This document shows positions 12,452-23,763 of a stretch of DNA of 64,000 nt, in pieces (position 1 is the first letter of the stretch; each line of letters starts with the position of its first letter). The DNA lies in assembly GCA_002335605.1 (NCBI GenBank), contig BEDY01000002.1, forward strand, positions 1,364,001 through 1,428,000, written 5' to 3'. Origin of the DNA: Prillingera fragicola. Its lineage: Eukaryota; Basidiomycota; Tremellomycetes; Trichosporonales; Trichosporonaceae. Made by a program: the position numbers and the translations under genes. Below the pieces are notes generated by a model. That model did no database searches and was not told the DNA's origin. It saw only the letters and a list, made by a program, of their open reading frames with translations.

Positions 12452-12668
12452 CTCTTCAACAACTGTCTTTTGTATCCATGTGTGTGAAGGCCCATGAACA
12501 ATTTTGCTTCCGTCTGCACGGTTAGACTCCGTCGCTAGGCGAGACGTCGTCACTGATCACTGCTGCAAGATCACGACGGCATGTCCATCCATACCACAGC
12601 CGCACGACTCAAAGGCCTTTGAGCAAGCGGCATTATAAGGTCCTCTTTCCAGCGCACTCGGCTTTCCA

Positions 12669-15600
12669 ATGCCCCAACCTGGGCAGCTCAAAGTGGACAC
12701 GGATGCGTTGGCTACCAAGCGCACTTCCACTCCCCCACCGTTGTCTGCTCTGATATCTGTGCCTACCAGCTGGTCACCGATGGATCGCCCGTCGCTTGAG
12801 CTATCTCCCAAGGATAGCTCGACAGAGACGTTTTGGAGAGGCAACGATCTGGAAGTTCCCCCAGCGGAACCTCCACTTCCTGTGAGAAGCACCTACCCGT
12901 TCGGCGCTGACTCCGTAGCTCTCTGCAACGTCGTCGTCGTCGTCCTCCAACCCAATCTTTAGTTGGCCATTAACGTCATCCTCATCAGCTCCTCTCGCCA
13001 GGCCCGACCCGTTTGACACAACCAGGTCATTCTCAGAAGACCCGTTTGGACGCCAGTCAAGTTCTAGCTCATCAGGAGATGATTCATGGCAACCAGAAGT
13101 GAGCTTTTTCGTTGTCGCGCGCGTCATTACTGACCTCGACCCAGTCTGCAGCTGAACCTTTGTTGAATCACTCTCAGATCTCGCAGCCGGCAGAAATGTC
13201 GCCATTACCCTTGCATAGGGCCGCACTCGAGCGCCCCGCAGACACCGCCGATGTTCAGACAAATACGCTGACGCGCACCTATGCATCCCCTTCTGGTGAT
13301 GGAGGCCTTCAGCACCCAAATCCACATCCCAGGCCGGCCCCCAACAGTGCACAGTTTGACCCATGGAATGCACTCTCGCTCGAGCTTGTCGATTCACTGC
13401 AAAGCGCGATTCAAACCTTGCTTTACGTCGCACCGCCCCACCTTCTAGACAATGCCAAAGAGCAATACTCGGGCTGCGCTATTCAAGTGCCTGCAACGTC
13501 CATTTCAGCCCTGCTCACCTCGATGAGGGGGCTCAACTATCTGTCGTCCAACCTTGCCCCAATCAGCCAAGGCCAGGTTGGCAATTCACGAACAATAGAA
13601 GACTTTGACATTGGCGAGCTACTTCAAAACGTTGCCGATCAGTTGAGTGGCGAGACTGCCCACGCTGAAGTCGACCTGGTTCTCTTCCATGGTGACGTTG
13701 GCATCAAGCATATCAGTACCACTGGCGACCGCGAGGGGCTGGCATACGTTTTGGGCCATGTAAGTCTACGCAATTACAGGGATGCACTTTCTAACAGCCA
13801 GATTTTGCGACAAGTTCTCTTGGTCGCCAACAAGGGAGACACAATCGAACTAGGCCTCCAGGTCATTCCTCAATCTCCTTCTGCTGCCCGACGTATCTCT
13901 TTGCCGAGCGGCCACATCGACATCGACAGTCGATCGGACTCTGGTGACGATGGCTCACCACGGCTGCTTTGCGTCTTTGAAATTATTCACAACGTCTCCC
14001 AATCGTTCGACAATGTTGCCACACCTCGAGCAGAGCTCAACCCTTTTACTCGCCTCGAAGAGCAAAAGGCAGCGGCAACGCCAAAGCTGGATACACCTTT
14101 GTGCTATCGACTGCTGAGGCAAGCCAACGCCTGGCTGAAGACCAATACAGTCCCCTCGTCGCCGAGCGGCTTTGGCCTGCCTCGCTTTGCCTACGAAGTG
14201 TCGGCCATTCTGCCGAGAGGAAAGCCCATTGCCGAACCAAAAATGCTCACAGACGAGGAAGAGGCAACTCGGCAGCCGTTTTCTGGGTTGCTGCTGCCCC
14301 GCGAGCCCACTCTGGTCGAGCTGGCTGATTTTGCAGAGACGCTGCGCGGGCGCAAGGTAAACCTTCATGCCAGCCTCACCAGCATCTTTGCCCGCCATCT
14401 TACCAGCTACTTGGCAGCATGGGGCGCTGACGTCTCTCACATTCCAAATGAGGACGACACTGCACAGACCGTGGAGCCTCCTGGGTCGCCAAAGTTCATC
14501 ATCATCGATGAAGACTTGGCAGTGTTGCGGCGCGAGCTCTTGCGACTCAAACCCGACACTCCACCTGTCACCATGCGGCAACGGTCCCTCAAGCGCCCAG
14601 GGCTATTCCGTGGAACCAAGTCGACTCAGCAAATTCGGCAGGTGACAGGCACAGTCATTATCCACTTCACCAGCATTGACAAGTATCATCAAGTTCGCGA
14701 CATTGTTTCCACTTTTGCATCAGCCATTCAGCCGGACGTCGTCGTTGTGCCCAAGCCAGTGGGGCCGCGGCGATTCATTACTGCTCTCTTTACTGCGGCG
14801 AAGCAGCCTTTGGTAGATCCCGCATTTTCACCCATCGCGACTAGCCCAAGGTCTCCAGTGGTCACATCTGGCAACCGGACACCGACAGGTACATTGCATG
14901 AAGGATTTTTTGACGCTGTAGACATTCTTCAAGCGGACGCTACGCCACAAATGATTCATTCGCCCTTGGGTGAATTCCCTCCAGCTGTCCCAGCCGTCTC
15001 CACTGCGGCACCTATCCGCACAACCGACGCGCAGCGAATGCCTCTGACTCCTGCGGATATCGTGGCAACCCCAGCAGCAGAGTACTTTTCACGCGCAGCC
15101 AGTGGCAAGGCGACCTCGGGGGCATCTGGCATAGTTATGCAGAGCCCTGACGGCAGGCCGTTCGGCATGTTCTTCGAACCTCGCGCCAGCGGCCGCACCA
15201 CGTCTGGCACCTTTGCACGAAACGATGGAGTAGGGCCCCGTGCCAAACCGATCAGCCGTACCGCTTCGACTGAGAGTGACGTTCCGCCAGCAGTCGCCAT
15301 CTCATCTGAATCTCCACAGAGCAGCCGCAGAACCTCGGGTATGTCGTTGGCCAGCGAGGTCGCAGACGACACTTCCGGAGACGTGGAGCCCGAGCAAGCC
15401 CCGCGCAGTACCGCACGCCGCAAGACGCTCCCTACCCCCACTTCCAAACCCATTGTCGTTCAGGGCAGAGACAGGTCGTCTACCATAACCCGCCGAGTGA
15501 TCAGCGAAGCCGACTCTCGAGCAGTTGTTGACAAACCATTGCCAGACATTGCGGAGACCAAGGCATCACGCCCTTCAAAGGCTTCGGATGTCGTCGTTCC

Positions 15601-16550
15601 GCCGATCAACGTGTTGATCGTTGAAGGTAGGCGCCTGATGCATAAAGACTCGAGCTGACGTCAGACAATCCTATCAATCAAAATATTCTCAGCATGTTCT
15701 TCCGCAAGAAGAAGATCAAGCACCAGACCGCCAAGGACGGGCTTGAAGCGGTTGAAAAGTGGAGGACAGGTGGTTTCCATTTGATCCTGGTGGGTTTGCA
15801 ACTCGTGTCCCGCACTCACACTTCTAGATGGACATCCAGCTGCCAGTCATGGATGGCATTGAAGCCACCAAGGAGATTCGCAAGTTGGAAAAGAGCAACA
15901 ATATTGGCATGCTTCCCAGTACACCCGCGGCCGGTGACCATTCACGTTCCATCGACTCTCTGATTGCAACTCCAGCTTCATCACCCTTTCGGTCTGCCGT
16001 CATCATCGTGGCCCTCACAGCGTCTTCCCTGCAGTCTGATCGTGTGGCTGCTCTCACCGCAGGTTGCAATGACTTTTTGACCAAGCCAGTATCACTGAAA
16101 TGGCTGGAGAAGAAGACAGTAGAGTGGGGCTGCATGCAGGTACGCAGAGTAAAGGTCCCCACGAAGTCTGCTGATTCCCAGGCTCTTATCGACTTTGACG
16201 GCTGGCGGCGATGGAAGGGTAACGACTCTCGGGACCCGGCCGAGACCAAGCGCGGTTTCCAAACTGGCCCCGAAGCGGCTGCGCGGGCAGTGGCAAGCCG
16301 GTTACGCATCGAGAGGAGCAAAGGCCGCCGAGGCCCTTCAAAGCCCGGATCCCCGTCGCACTTGTCTGCTTCGGCCCGCGCGTCGCCTTCTGTGTCACCA
16401 GGCGCTGTCACCGTGCCACTTCCTGTCCCAACTGTCGCCATATCGTCTCCCACCCCGGAAATCGCGTCCTCAACTGTCCCCTCGCAAGCTGACGAGTCTG
16501 AAGTCGAACGACCGTCCGAGAAACCTCTTCCAGCACTTCCTGTGGACTGA
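12669..16550 (+). CDS. SSK1: SSK1 response regulator of the HOG pathway
   Basis: Exons 12669-12881, 12919-13098, 13145-13759, 13802-15626, 15665-15789, 15828-16139, 16182-16550; about 1212 residues. SSK1 receives phosphate from the Sln1-type phosphorelay and, unphosphorylated, activates the Ssk2-type MAPKKK. The C-terminal receiver shows NVLIVEDNPINQNILS, FRKKKIKHQTAKDGLEAVEKW, GFHLILMDIQLPVMDG (phospho-acceptor Asp), ALTASS and DFLTKPVS (conserved Lys). The receiver carries an inserted Ser/Pro loop after IRKLEKSNN. The long N-terminus is Ser/Pro-rich with histidine-kinase-like remnants. Introns 13760-13801 and 16140-16181 are both 42 bp and stop-free, so retention would only add 14 residues each. 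ATG 12669 is the first in frame after an upstream TAA; an upstream coding exon is possible. Confidence 0.92.
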
Positions 16551-16626
16551 GAGCAACAGGATCACTATTTGTAGATTTATGTAAAAGAGTCATGCATGCT
16601 ATCACTAGTGTCTCCCCCGATCGCAT

Positions 16627-17611
16627 CTACGCGCCCACCGACATTTGCCACTTGCCATCGACAAAGGCAACCTGGACAGCCTGAAGAATATCGGCCCTGT
16701 CAACAGACTTCTCCTTGCCCTGTCCGACCTGCTGCAGCCACTCGTTGAGGGACATGCCTGCAGACACCTTGTCCTCAAGCTTGGACATGTGCTTTCGCAA
16801 CCGCTTGACCGTCTTGTCTGAAGGAGCAGCCGTGGTAGACGGAGCCTCGTCCTCACCCTCACGCTTCCGCTTCTTGTGGGCAGGCTCCTCAGGAGTGACC
16901 GACGACTCGGGCTCCATCGACTTGAGTCGCGAGTTGGCCTTGGCACCGGTGCCACCCTTGTCTCCCTTGCGCTTCTTCTTCTTCTTGTCACCCGACTCGC
17001 TTGCTGGAGTAGCAGGCATCTCAGACTCTGAGGTAGGTGCCGAGCCCCAAGTACGCATGCCGTTCTCGGGCTTGAGACGGTTCTCGCCCGTCGCAGAGGG
17101 TCGGAATGATGCCTGCCCTCCAAAGCCACCACCACCCCTTGCGCCAAACCCTCCCCTTCCGCCACGCTGACCGAATCCACCTCGCCCCCTTGACGAGTTT
17201 CCGTGAAACTGAGGCTCGCTAGTTTGCAGCTGGTTCAGGCGTGAGGGATGGATACCGCTTGCGCCGGCCTCGGAGGGAGCTGGTGAATCGGCTGGCGTGG
17301 ACTGGTACGACGAGGGGGCAGACTGAGCAGGCTGGGCCTTTTTAGGGCCGCGGTATAGAGCACCTTGATACTTTTCGGCCTCGGAGATGCAAGAAGTGTG
17401 AGACTTGTAGTCTTGATTCTGGAACGTGGTGGAGCAGTCTACGATGTCAGCGTTACCTTGTTAAAATAGACGAACCGAGACAAGTGAATGGCGCCCAGCA
17501 GCGCTGCCTGTGCTTGTCAAGCTGCGGCTTTTTGACAGTATCGGCACAGCCATCACATCTAGTCGTCAGAAAATGTTCTCTTTCTTGCCTAGCTTACTGA
17601 AAGGAGACCAT
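16627..17611 (-). CDS. LYAR-type C2HC zinc-finger nucleolar protein
   Basis: Exons 17611-17598, 17558-17476, 17438-16627; 302 residues. The N-terminus is the LYAR zinc finger: MVSFQCDGCADTVKKPQLDKH, then CWAPFTCLDC, TTFQNQDYKSHTSCISE and KYQGALYRGPK, matching the animal and yeast proteins position by position. The first coding exon is only 14 nt. After the finger comes a low-complexity RGG/GGF stretch (RGRGGFGQRGGRGGFGARGG), then Lys/Arg-rich nuclear-localisation-like runs (KKKKKRKG, KKRKREG) and an acidic C-terminus. LYAR proteins are nucleolar and linked to rRNA processing and ribosome assembly. It converges with SSK1, with 76 bp between stops. Family assignment is firm; the exact function in fungi is less well known. 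Confidence 0.9.
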
Positions 17612-17856
17612 TTTGTAGAGCGGGAAGCGAGGAGTAAGTAAGTTGTGGAGACAGTCGCAACACACGATTCCTTCTTATCCGAACTTTTTCAAAAGTCACG
17701 TGAATGCCTTATGGCTGTGTATCTAATCATTTCAGCCGTTTCCTATTGAGAGGCTGCAATAGCGGAAGTATTTTCCTGAACGCGTCGCGTCGCGAATGAC
17801 TGGACTTGACCTCACAAATAACATGGACATGATTGCCATCACCCACTATTCCAACA

Positions 17857-18367
17857 ATGTCGCGCCTTGGTCCTGAGAGTGAGCAAGAGAAGCAGTATTA
17901 CATCTAACATTGCTGACTCTTGATCTCTTTTCGCTTTTCTCTCTGGCATCCCTTCTGCTCATCGTCCCCCTACTCCAGTCCGCATCAACTCAAAGTACCT
18001 GAGCCAACACCGTGGCGAGACGGTGCGCCTCACATGCAAGGTTGTCAAGATTGCTGGTGACACTGCAACCGTCGAGGCTAGCGATGGTGGCGAGGTGAGG
18101 TTGCCAACACGCATACCACTGCTGACAGTACCAGATTGCCCTGCACATTCCAAGGGTTTGTTAGCGGCTCTGAAGGCCCCAGCTGACGTTTCGCAGGATA
18201 TGCACCTGGAAGACGATGCCTACACTGAGGTCATTGGCAGTGTCAAGGATGATCTGACTGTGCGCGCCCTCACAAGCGTAAGCCTGGGGAGGTCTTTGGA
18301 CATGAAGGCAGTCAATGCCGTTGTCGAGTTTGCACACTCTTCAAAGGGCGCCGGTGTCCTCGCGTAA
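17857..18367 (+). CDS. RPA3: replication protein A subunit 3 (RPA14)
   Basis: Exons 17857-17878, 17979-18094, 18135-18155, 18197-18367; 109 residues, the normal size for the small RPA subunit. It is a single OB-fold that joins the trimerisation core of RPA, the eukaryotic single-stranded-DNA binding complex. Seen: RINSKYLSQHRGETVRLTC, VVKIAGDTATVEASDGG, then EVIGSVKDDLTVRALTS and DMKAVNAVVEFAH at the end. The first intron is 100 bp, the others 40-41 bp; the third exon has only 21 nt. The splice after the PR residues uses GTTTGT, a weaker donor. The start ATG sits in a good context and gives the usual short N-terminus. It is divergent from the LYAR gene. Confidence 0.9.
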
Positions 18368-18567
18368 GCCGTAAGCCCGAGTGTGCGTCCTAACCTTGTC
18401 TGCACAACCGTCTGCACCATCCCTGGCTCCAATCCGTACCTCATGTATACTATTGCTACCATATCTGTGTTCTCGCAGCAACAATGATACAGCTGACATG
18501 CATCTACCCCACGGCCTCGGATCTGGGTATATGGCCGCTTCCCCCGACTCTAACCACCCTCAGGTTC

Positions 18568-19097
18568 TCATGCTGCGTTGCGGAGCACTGCGGGGTTAGC
18601 CTGGTCGTCGCGCCAGTTCAAGCGGGGCGGATTACTCACCCAAAATCACAGAGTCTCCACGAAGGAACATCTTGCTGCGTCAAGTTAGCTATCTGCCTTG
18701 CGGACAGCATCAAAGAACCCACGAAATGAAGCGATCCTTGTTCACAGGCTTGGAGTTCTTGCCTTTAGGCGTCTCAACCCACATCTAGTGCTGTCAGCAA
18801 CTTGGCAACGAGTGCATTTGCCACACGCACCTCCTTGACATTCTCCAAGACCATGTTGGCGTGACGATCAAACGCCTTGACACGCGCCAGCAACTTCTTG
18901 TTGTTTCGCAACGAAATGAGGACCTGGCTCTGGTTGCGGACAGACTGCTGCAGGACTGATAACGGGCCCTGCGAGATCTCGTACTCTTCGAGCTCGCGGA
19001 TCTGTGACTCGTCGAGCTCAGACTTGGGAACAGAAGCGTACTGGCTGGAAATGTCAGCACCCAGCCATCGTTCTCGCTCCCAAGAGCCTCACCTCAT
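18568..19097 (-). CDS. SMD2: small nuclear ribonucleoprotein SmD2
   Basis: Exons 19097-19093, 19044-18831, 18784-18723, 18674-18640, 18587-18568; 111 residues. SmD2 is one of seven Sm proteins forming the ring on U1, U2, U4 and U5 snRNAs. Seen: [19 protein letters not shown], Sm1 motif [20 protein letters not shown] with ENVKEMW, and Sm2 motif [15 protein letters not shown]. The D2-specific loop ([16 protein letters not shown]) is present. The first coding exon is 5 nt (ATGAG), and the stop lies in a 20-nt last exon. Introns are 46-52 bp. It converges on RPA3 with about 200 bp between. Identity is very secure. Confidence 0.96.
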
Positions 19098-19328
19098 GGC
19101 GCGGGTTAAGAAGAGCGCAAGGAATGGATTGCGCGAGAGGAAGCCACAATGGTATTTGAGTTGGTTGAGGTTGTTAATTGTGTAGCAAGTGGCCAACTAC
19201 GATGGAGGTCGGAGAATTTCGGCAATTCGCCTTGTGGCAATGGAATGTTGGGTCGTTTCACTGTTGAATCAGTTGTCCACCTTGCACACTCATCGACTTT
19301 TATAGGACATCGTCAACGCGCGCGCACC

Positions 19329-19920
19329 ATGTCCGCGGTCAAAGGAAAAGTGAGTTTGGCTGAGAGGTCATTGTGAGAGAGTGACTGACATGTGTGCAGA
19401 CGGCTCTTGCTCTTACCCGAGTCTGGCATCAGACCTCGGCCCAGGATCGCGTCCTCGGAAACCTAGCGAGCCGAATTGCTTGGGTCTTGATGGGCAAGCA
19501 CAAGCCAACATATGACCCTGCCGGTGCGCAATTACTTTTGCTGCATTTAGCTAACTGTGCAGTTGACGCCGGAGACTATGTCGTTGTGTCGGACGCCCTC
19601 CAGGTTCGATTGACAGGCAAGAAGTCTCAAGACAAGGTTTACTACCACCACTCGGGATTCATCGGTGGCCTCAAGAAGGTGCCCATTGGAAGGATGCGCG
19701 AGCGTCGCCCAGAAGAAGTAAGTTTGATGGTTTTGTGAGCCATCTGACACGTTAGATTATTCGTCGGGCCGTCTCTGGAATGTTGCCCAAGAACACTTTC
19801 CGCGACCGTCGTCTTGAGCGCCTCAAGGTGTTCCCCGGCCCTGCACCGGCTGCTTACACGGACAACGTTGTCAAGACCTGGCGCGACTACGCGAACAACG
19901 CTGCGACCAAGACCGAATAG
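19329..19920 (+). CDS. MRPL23: mitochondrial ribosomal protein uL13m
   Basis: Exons 19329-19349, 19400-19523, 19563-19717, 19756-19920; 154 residues. uL13 of the bacterial type: TRVWHQTSAQDRVLGNLASR, WVLMGKHKPTYDP, DAGDYVVVSDA, VRLTGKKSQDKVYYHHSG and the C-terminal AVSGMLPKNTFRDRRLERLKVF. This is the mitochondrial rather than the cytosolic (L13a/L16) form, because of the VYYHHSG and GMLPKN signatures. No strong cleavable presequence is visible, as is usual for this protein. Introns are 38-50 bp. It is divergent from SMD2 across about 230 bp. Confidence 0.94.
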
Positions 19921-20125
19921 ATTGAGCAAAGCAGCGACTCGATACCCTTCACAATTACATTCATTCATCTCCATGCATTCCTACCCCATGTCTCACAACA
20001 TCCTCAAGTCTGACTTTGAAACCTCACACAAGCTTTGTGCCAAAATTACAGACGGCCGAACGTATATCCCATGCATCAAAACGCAGTGTAAACAACATAA
20101 GAGCCCACAAGTGTATCTAGGTAGT

Positions 20126-21477
20126 CTAGTTCAGGGGCTTGCGGACAACCCAAAGAGCCATAGGGGTAAACAGCTTCTCGCGGCCACCGGCAACGAGAGC
20201 GTCGGCAGCAGTCTTAAGCGACTCTCCGACTTCGAACGTGCCCTTGGGCACGAGGCCAATCTTCTCCAGACCCCAGACCGAGTTCTGGGTGATAAACTTG
20301 CCGAGCTTGGTCATACGGAAGACGGTGACCACTGCGACGTTAGCACAGTTTCCATCTACGCATCTACGCGGCGACACTCACTGTCCCAGACAGTCTGAGC
20401 CTTGAAAATATCACCCTCAAGGGGGTAGTACCAAGGGACCTTGTCGTCGCGAGCGGCGAGGTCCTCCTCATGGACAATCTCAAAGCCAACGGTCTTGAGG
20501 GCCTTGCGGGCGTCGTGAAGGGTGCGCATCTCGGCAATACCGTCACCAAGCTGTCAAGTTAGCCATGCTCTCCACTGCCTCCCGGAGAACGTACCTCAAT
20601 ACCGTGGGCAATGTCCTTGTGCTTAGGGTTCGAAGCGTCCCAGCTGTCGGTCATGCACCACTCGTACACACCAAACTGGCTCACGTCAGCTCTCGAGTGC
20701 TGCAAACGCGAGATATGTCAACTTACGATACCTCCGGGCTTGAGGACCTTGAAGACCTCGCCGTAGACGCCCTCAAAAGTGGGGGCGTGGCAAGTAGCCT
20801 CAATGGCATAGACTGAGAGGCGCGTCAGTAACCAAGAAAAAAAACTCATTACTTGACGATGTCATCGTTTACTCACCAGCGTCAAAGCTGTTCTCGCCAA
20901 ACTGCTCGGCAAGAGCCATAAAGTTGCCCTTGACAAACGAGACCTTGTCCTGGAGGCCAGCAGCCGCAGTCTTCTGACGGGCACGGAGAACCTGGAACTC
21001 GTTGTTGTTCACACCAACAACATTGGCGTCCGAAAAGCGAGCAATCTCGCGGGCAGGGCCACCAACACCGCAGCCGACGTCAAGGACGCGCTGACCAGGG
21101 CGGAGATTGATCATCGAGGCAAGGTAGTGCTCGTGACGAGCAAGGGCCTGGAGGAATGCCTCTCCGGGGTAGAAGCGGCAGAAGTGGAACGACTGAGCTG
21201 CAAGTCGTTAGCACCACAGATTCGGGGTGGTTATTGAGTCGCTCGACTTACCCCATCCGTACTCGTAGAGCTCGGTGGCACCATCATAGTAGCCTGTCGA
21301 GCGTTAGCATTCAGTTCCAGGCCTGGTACACGTCGAGGGTCTCTCACCGTTGACGAGGTCGGTGTACTGGTCAAGACGGTTCGACTTGTCAGCCTCGCCA
21401 TCCTTGGCCGACTCCTTGTGCCAGAACTTGGTGTAGTTGGAGACACGAGTCTCAGAACGAGCGTCGGCAGCAGGCAT
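20126..21477 (-). CDS. ERG6: sterol 24-C-methyltransferase ERG6
   Basis: Exons 21477-21348, 21293-21252, 21197-20877, 20812-20727, 20675-20595, 20550-20382, 20331-20126; 344 residues. The enzyme methylates C-24 of zymosterol with S-adenosylmethionine in ergosterol synthesis, on ER or lipid-droplet membranes. Seen: [13 protein letters not shown] and [20 protein letters not shown] (sterol-binding region I), SAM motif [34 protein letters not shown], and [16 protein letters not shown]. Length is at the short end of the family. Six introns, 44-64 bp. It converges with uL13m (about 205 bp between stops). Confidence 0.97.
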
Positions 21478-21824
21478 GTTTATTAAAGAGAGAGGTGGTC
21501 AACAAGAAACAAGTCGCAAGACGAATGATATGGTAGTAGTACCACAGGTCGCGACTGGGATTTTGGCCGGGTGGCATCGTAAGATGGTCACTCAGGGACA
21601 GACGGGCCAACGCGACGCGGTGTGCCCTCTGCGCCATGTCTCGAGCTTGGAGAAAAAAAGTGGTGCCCTGTGCACGGCCTATCGTGCCTGTGGAAAAGCG
21701 GCGAGGCGGGAACAAAGTTAACAATGAATGGTCAACATTTGTCAGCACTCCAACGTAAGGATAATCCGCACTGTACTGCATACGACAGTTGTCTTGGGCT
21801 CTACATATTCTAAGATTCAGCAGT
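21478..21824. other. intergenic upstream of ERG6
   Basis: 347 bp between the ERG6 start and the 3' end of the phosphate carrier, both on the minus strand. It should contain the ERG6 promoter. I see no site that I can name as a sterol-regulatory element. Confidence 0.5.
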
Positions 21825-23329
21825 CTACTCCTCTTTGTGAATCTCGATGCCAGCAGGTGCACCGAGCGCGTTCTTGATGGCGCCGTACATGACAAACTGC
21901 GAACTGACGAGACCCGCAGTCATGACTGCCAGTCAGCATTGCTAGTGATTATGATACTCACTCATACGGGGACCCAGACCGGCAAACAGACCCCTGAACC
22001 CTGCCTGCTTGCCAAGGACCACCAGACGGTGGACCATGGAGCCAGTGGGTCCGTGACCCTTGTTAATCTGAGACAGAAGCGTGTCGGCTGGCTAGATAAA
22101 GTCAGCCAAGCAAAGACACCCAAAGACTTACGTGACTGAGAACAGCAGCCGCGAAACCAGCAACAATACCGGAGGACAAGGTAATGCCGAGGTTCTGAGT
22201 CGGGGTGAGGTTGGCCTTGGTCTCGGGGGTCATGCGGTTGTAAATGAACTCGAGGCAACGCTCGTTGACCGTAAACTGGCCGATAGCATAAGGAACCTGC
22301 TTGCAGACAATGGGAATGAAACCGGCGTAAAGGGAGCCGAGCCCTTCGGTGCGGAAGATCTTAGTGAAGCCAGAGACCAGACCATCGGCGTACTATACAT
22401 GAGCATGGGTACATCTTGAGACATTCTTACCTTGGGGTTGGCCACTAGACGGATACGGGTAGCCTCAAGAGGGGTGAGGAGAATGTCTGCAAAGAACTCG
22501 GCAACGGCGGCGCCGCCGAGGTAGATCGCCGTGCGGTTCCTCACAGCGGCCTCGTGAGAACCCGCAAGATCCACGAGATACTTTTTCTGGGACAGTTAGG
22601 ATAGGTGCATTTGATTGATAGTAATTTAAACTTACAGCGGCTTCGTATCCAGCAAACTTGGCACCACCCTGGCAACGTTAGTAGATGCATGGATGCTGAG
22701 GTTGGGCAGTGGGCTTGTGGCCTATGAAGTGGTGCGCCACCCTGCTCGTGCACCTAAACATACCCTGTATTGTCAGCATGCTGTACTTCTCTTCGACATG
22801 TGCGTAGAAAGGCGCTCGGAGGCGAGCCGAAGGAGTGGATTGGTGGTGGAGTGACAAGCCACATTCAACCATGCTTCTCGTCTGCCTCACAGACCTTCCA
22901 ACACTTTATTCACTCAAGTTTTTCAAAGAATGCTCACTGGAGAAGGTATCCTACGGCCGTGGGTCCAAAGCCAGTTAGTAAACCAGCAGCGCCCTCTGCA
23001 GCGACAACCTTGCGACCGGCAGTCATGAGAGAGTTGCCCCTGAACGCCGGGTCGATCTGAATCCTCGTCTTGACGACGTCGATGGCTGTTTGATGAGTAC
23101 TTGGGACTCTAGAGTTGTGCTAAAGCACTTACGGGTCATGGCACCATGAGAGCTAGGATGTCAGGAAAAGATGCGCACATGTGGAGATTAATTCTTACAG
23201 AGTGCAGCAGAGCGCGCCAGCGAGAAAGAACTTGGAGTAGTCGGCCGCTCCAAAGTCCGGGGTGAGGGGGTGGCTCGGGTGAGGCTTCTCCCCCGGCCGC
23301 GTGGTGGTCTGAGTGATTTGCTTGGACAT
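21825..23329 (-). CDS. MIR1: mitochondrial phosphate carrier MIR1/PiC
   Basis: Exons 23329-23199, 23152-23133, 23085-22938, 22764-22764, 22668-22636, 22586-22431, 22392-22132, 22091-21962, 21925-21825; 326 residues. Imports phosphate with protons across the inner membrane for ATP synthesis. It has three mitochondrial-carrier repeats: GAMTPIDVVKTRIQ, LLTPLEATRIRLV, LSHPADTLLSQ, plus the PiC signatures PTAVGYLLQGGAKFAGYE and GFIPIVCKQVPYAIGQF. Normal introns are 36-49 bp. The exception is between the third and fifth exons, where introns of 173 and 95 bp flank a single G (22764) that completes the Gln codon of GYLLQ; without it the downstream frame is lost. See findings. Confidence 0.95.
22764..22764 (-). 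other. MIR1: predicted 1-nt microexon of MIR1
   Basis: On the minus strand, CTTCTCCA ends an exon before a GTGAGC donor. Intron 22937-22765 ends GCTGACAATACAG; then comes one G; then intron 22763-22669 begins GTATGT and ends CTACTAACGTTGCCAG before GGTGGTGCC. The lone G joins CA to make CAG (Gln) and restores the frame. Confidence 0.65.
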
Positions 23330-23763
23330 TATGGTTTGTTGTGCGAGACGAAAGACCAGTGGTGAGTCGGAAAATAGATAACAGTTGAGGGCGCGTGATG
23401 GATGTTGTGTGCGATAAAGATGTGCTGGCGAGGATCAAAAAGCCGACGTCATTGGCCCTCGCGTTGCCCCGATTGCGCAATGTCTGTCCTTATGCCGCGG
23501 CTCTAAGCTGGATTAGATGCACAATTCAAAGCTTCGGTTCGGGCCGCGCATCCCACACCCGCCCACATCCGCGTGCACACGAAGAGGACAGCGTATGCTT
23601 TTTACAGCCATCAAACCAGAGGCATAGGGCTCGGCATGACATCATGTCAATCACTACCCTGGGTCTATATTTACCCGGAGCACGTGAAACGACTGTTGTA
23701 GTGTTGTTCTGCATGGTCTGTCGCCAGCAAAACTACAGTAACCATCCACATCCTCCTTCATCT
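23330..23763. other. intergenic upstream of MIR1
   Basis: 434 bp between the MIR1 start and the stop of the next minus-strand gene. It would hold the MIR1 promoter. No open frame shows family features and no further site is recognisable. Confidence 0.5.
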
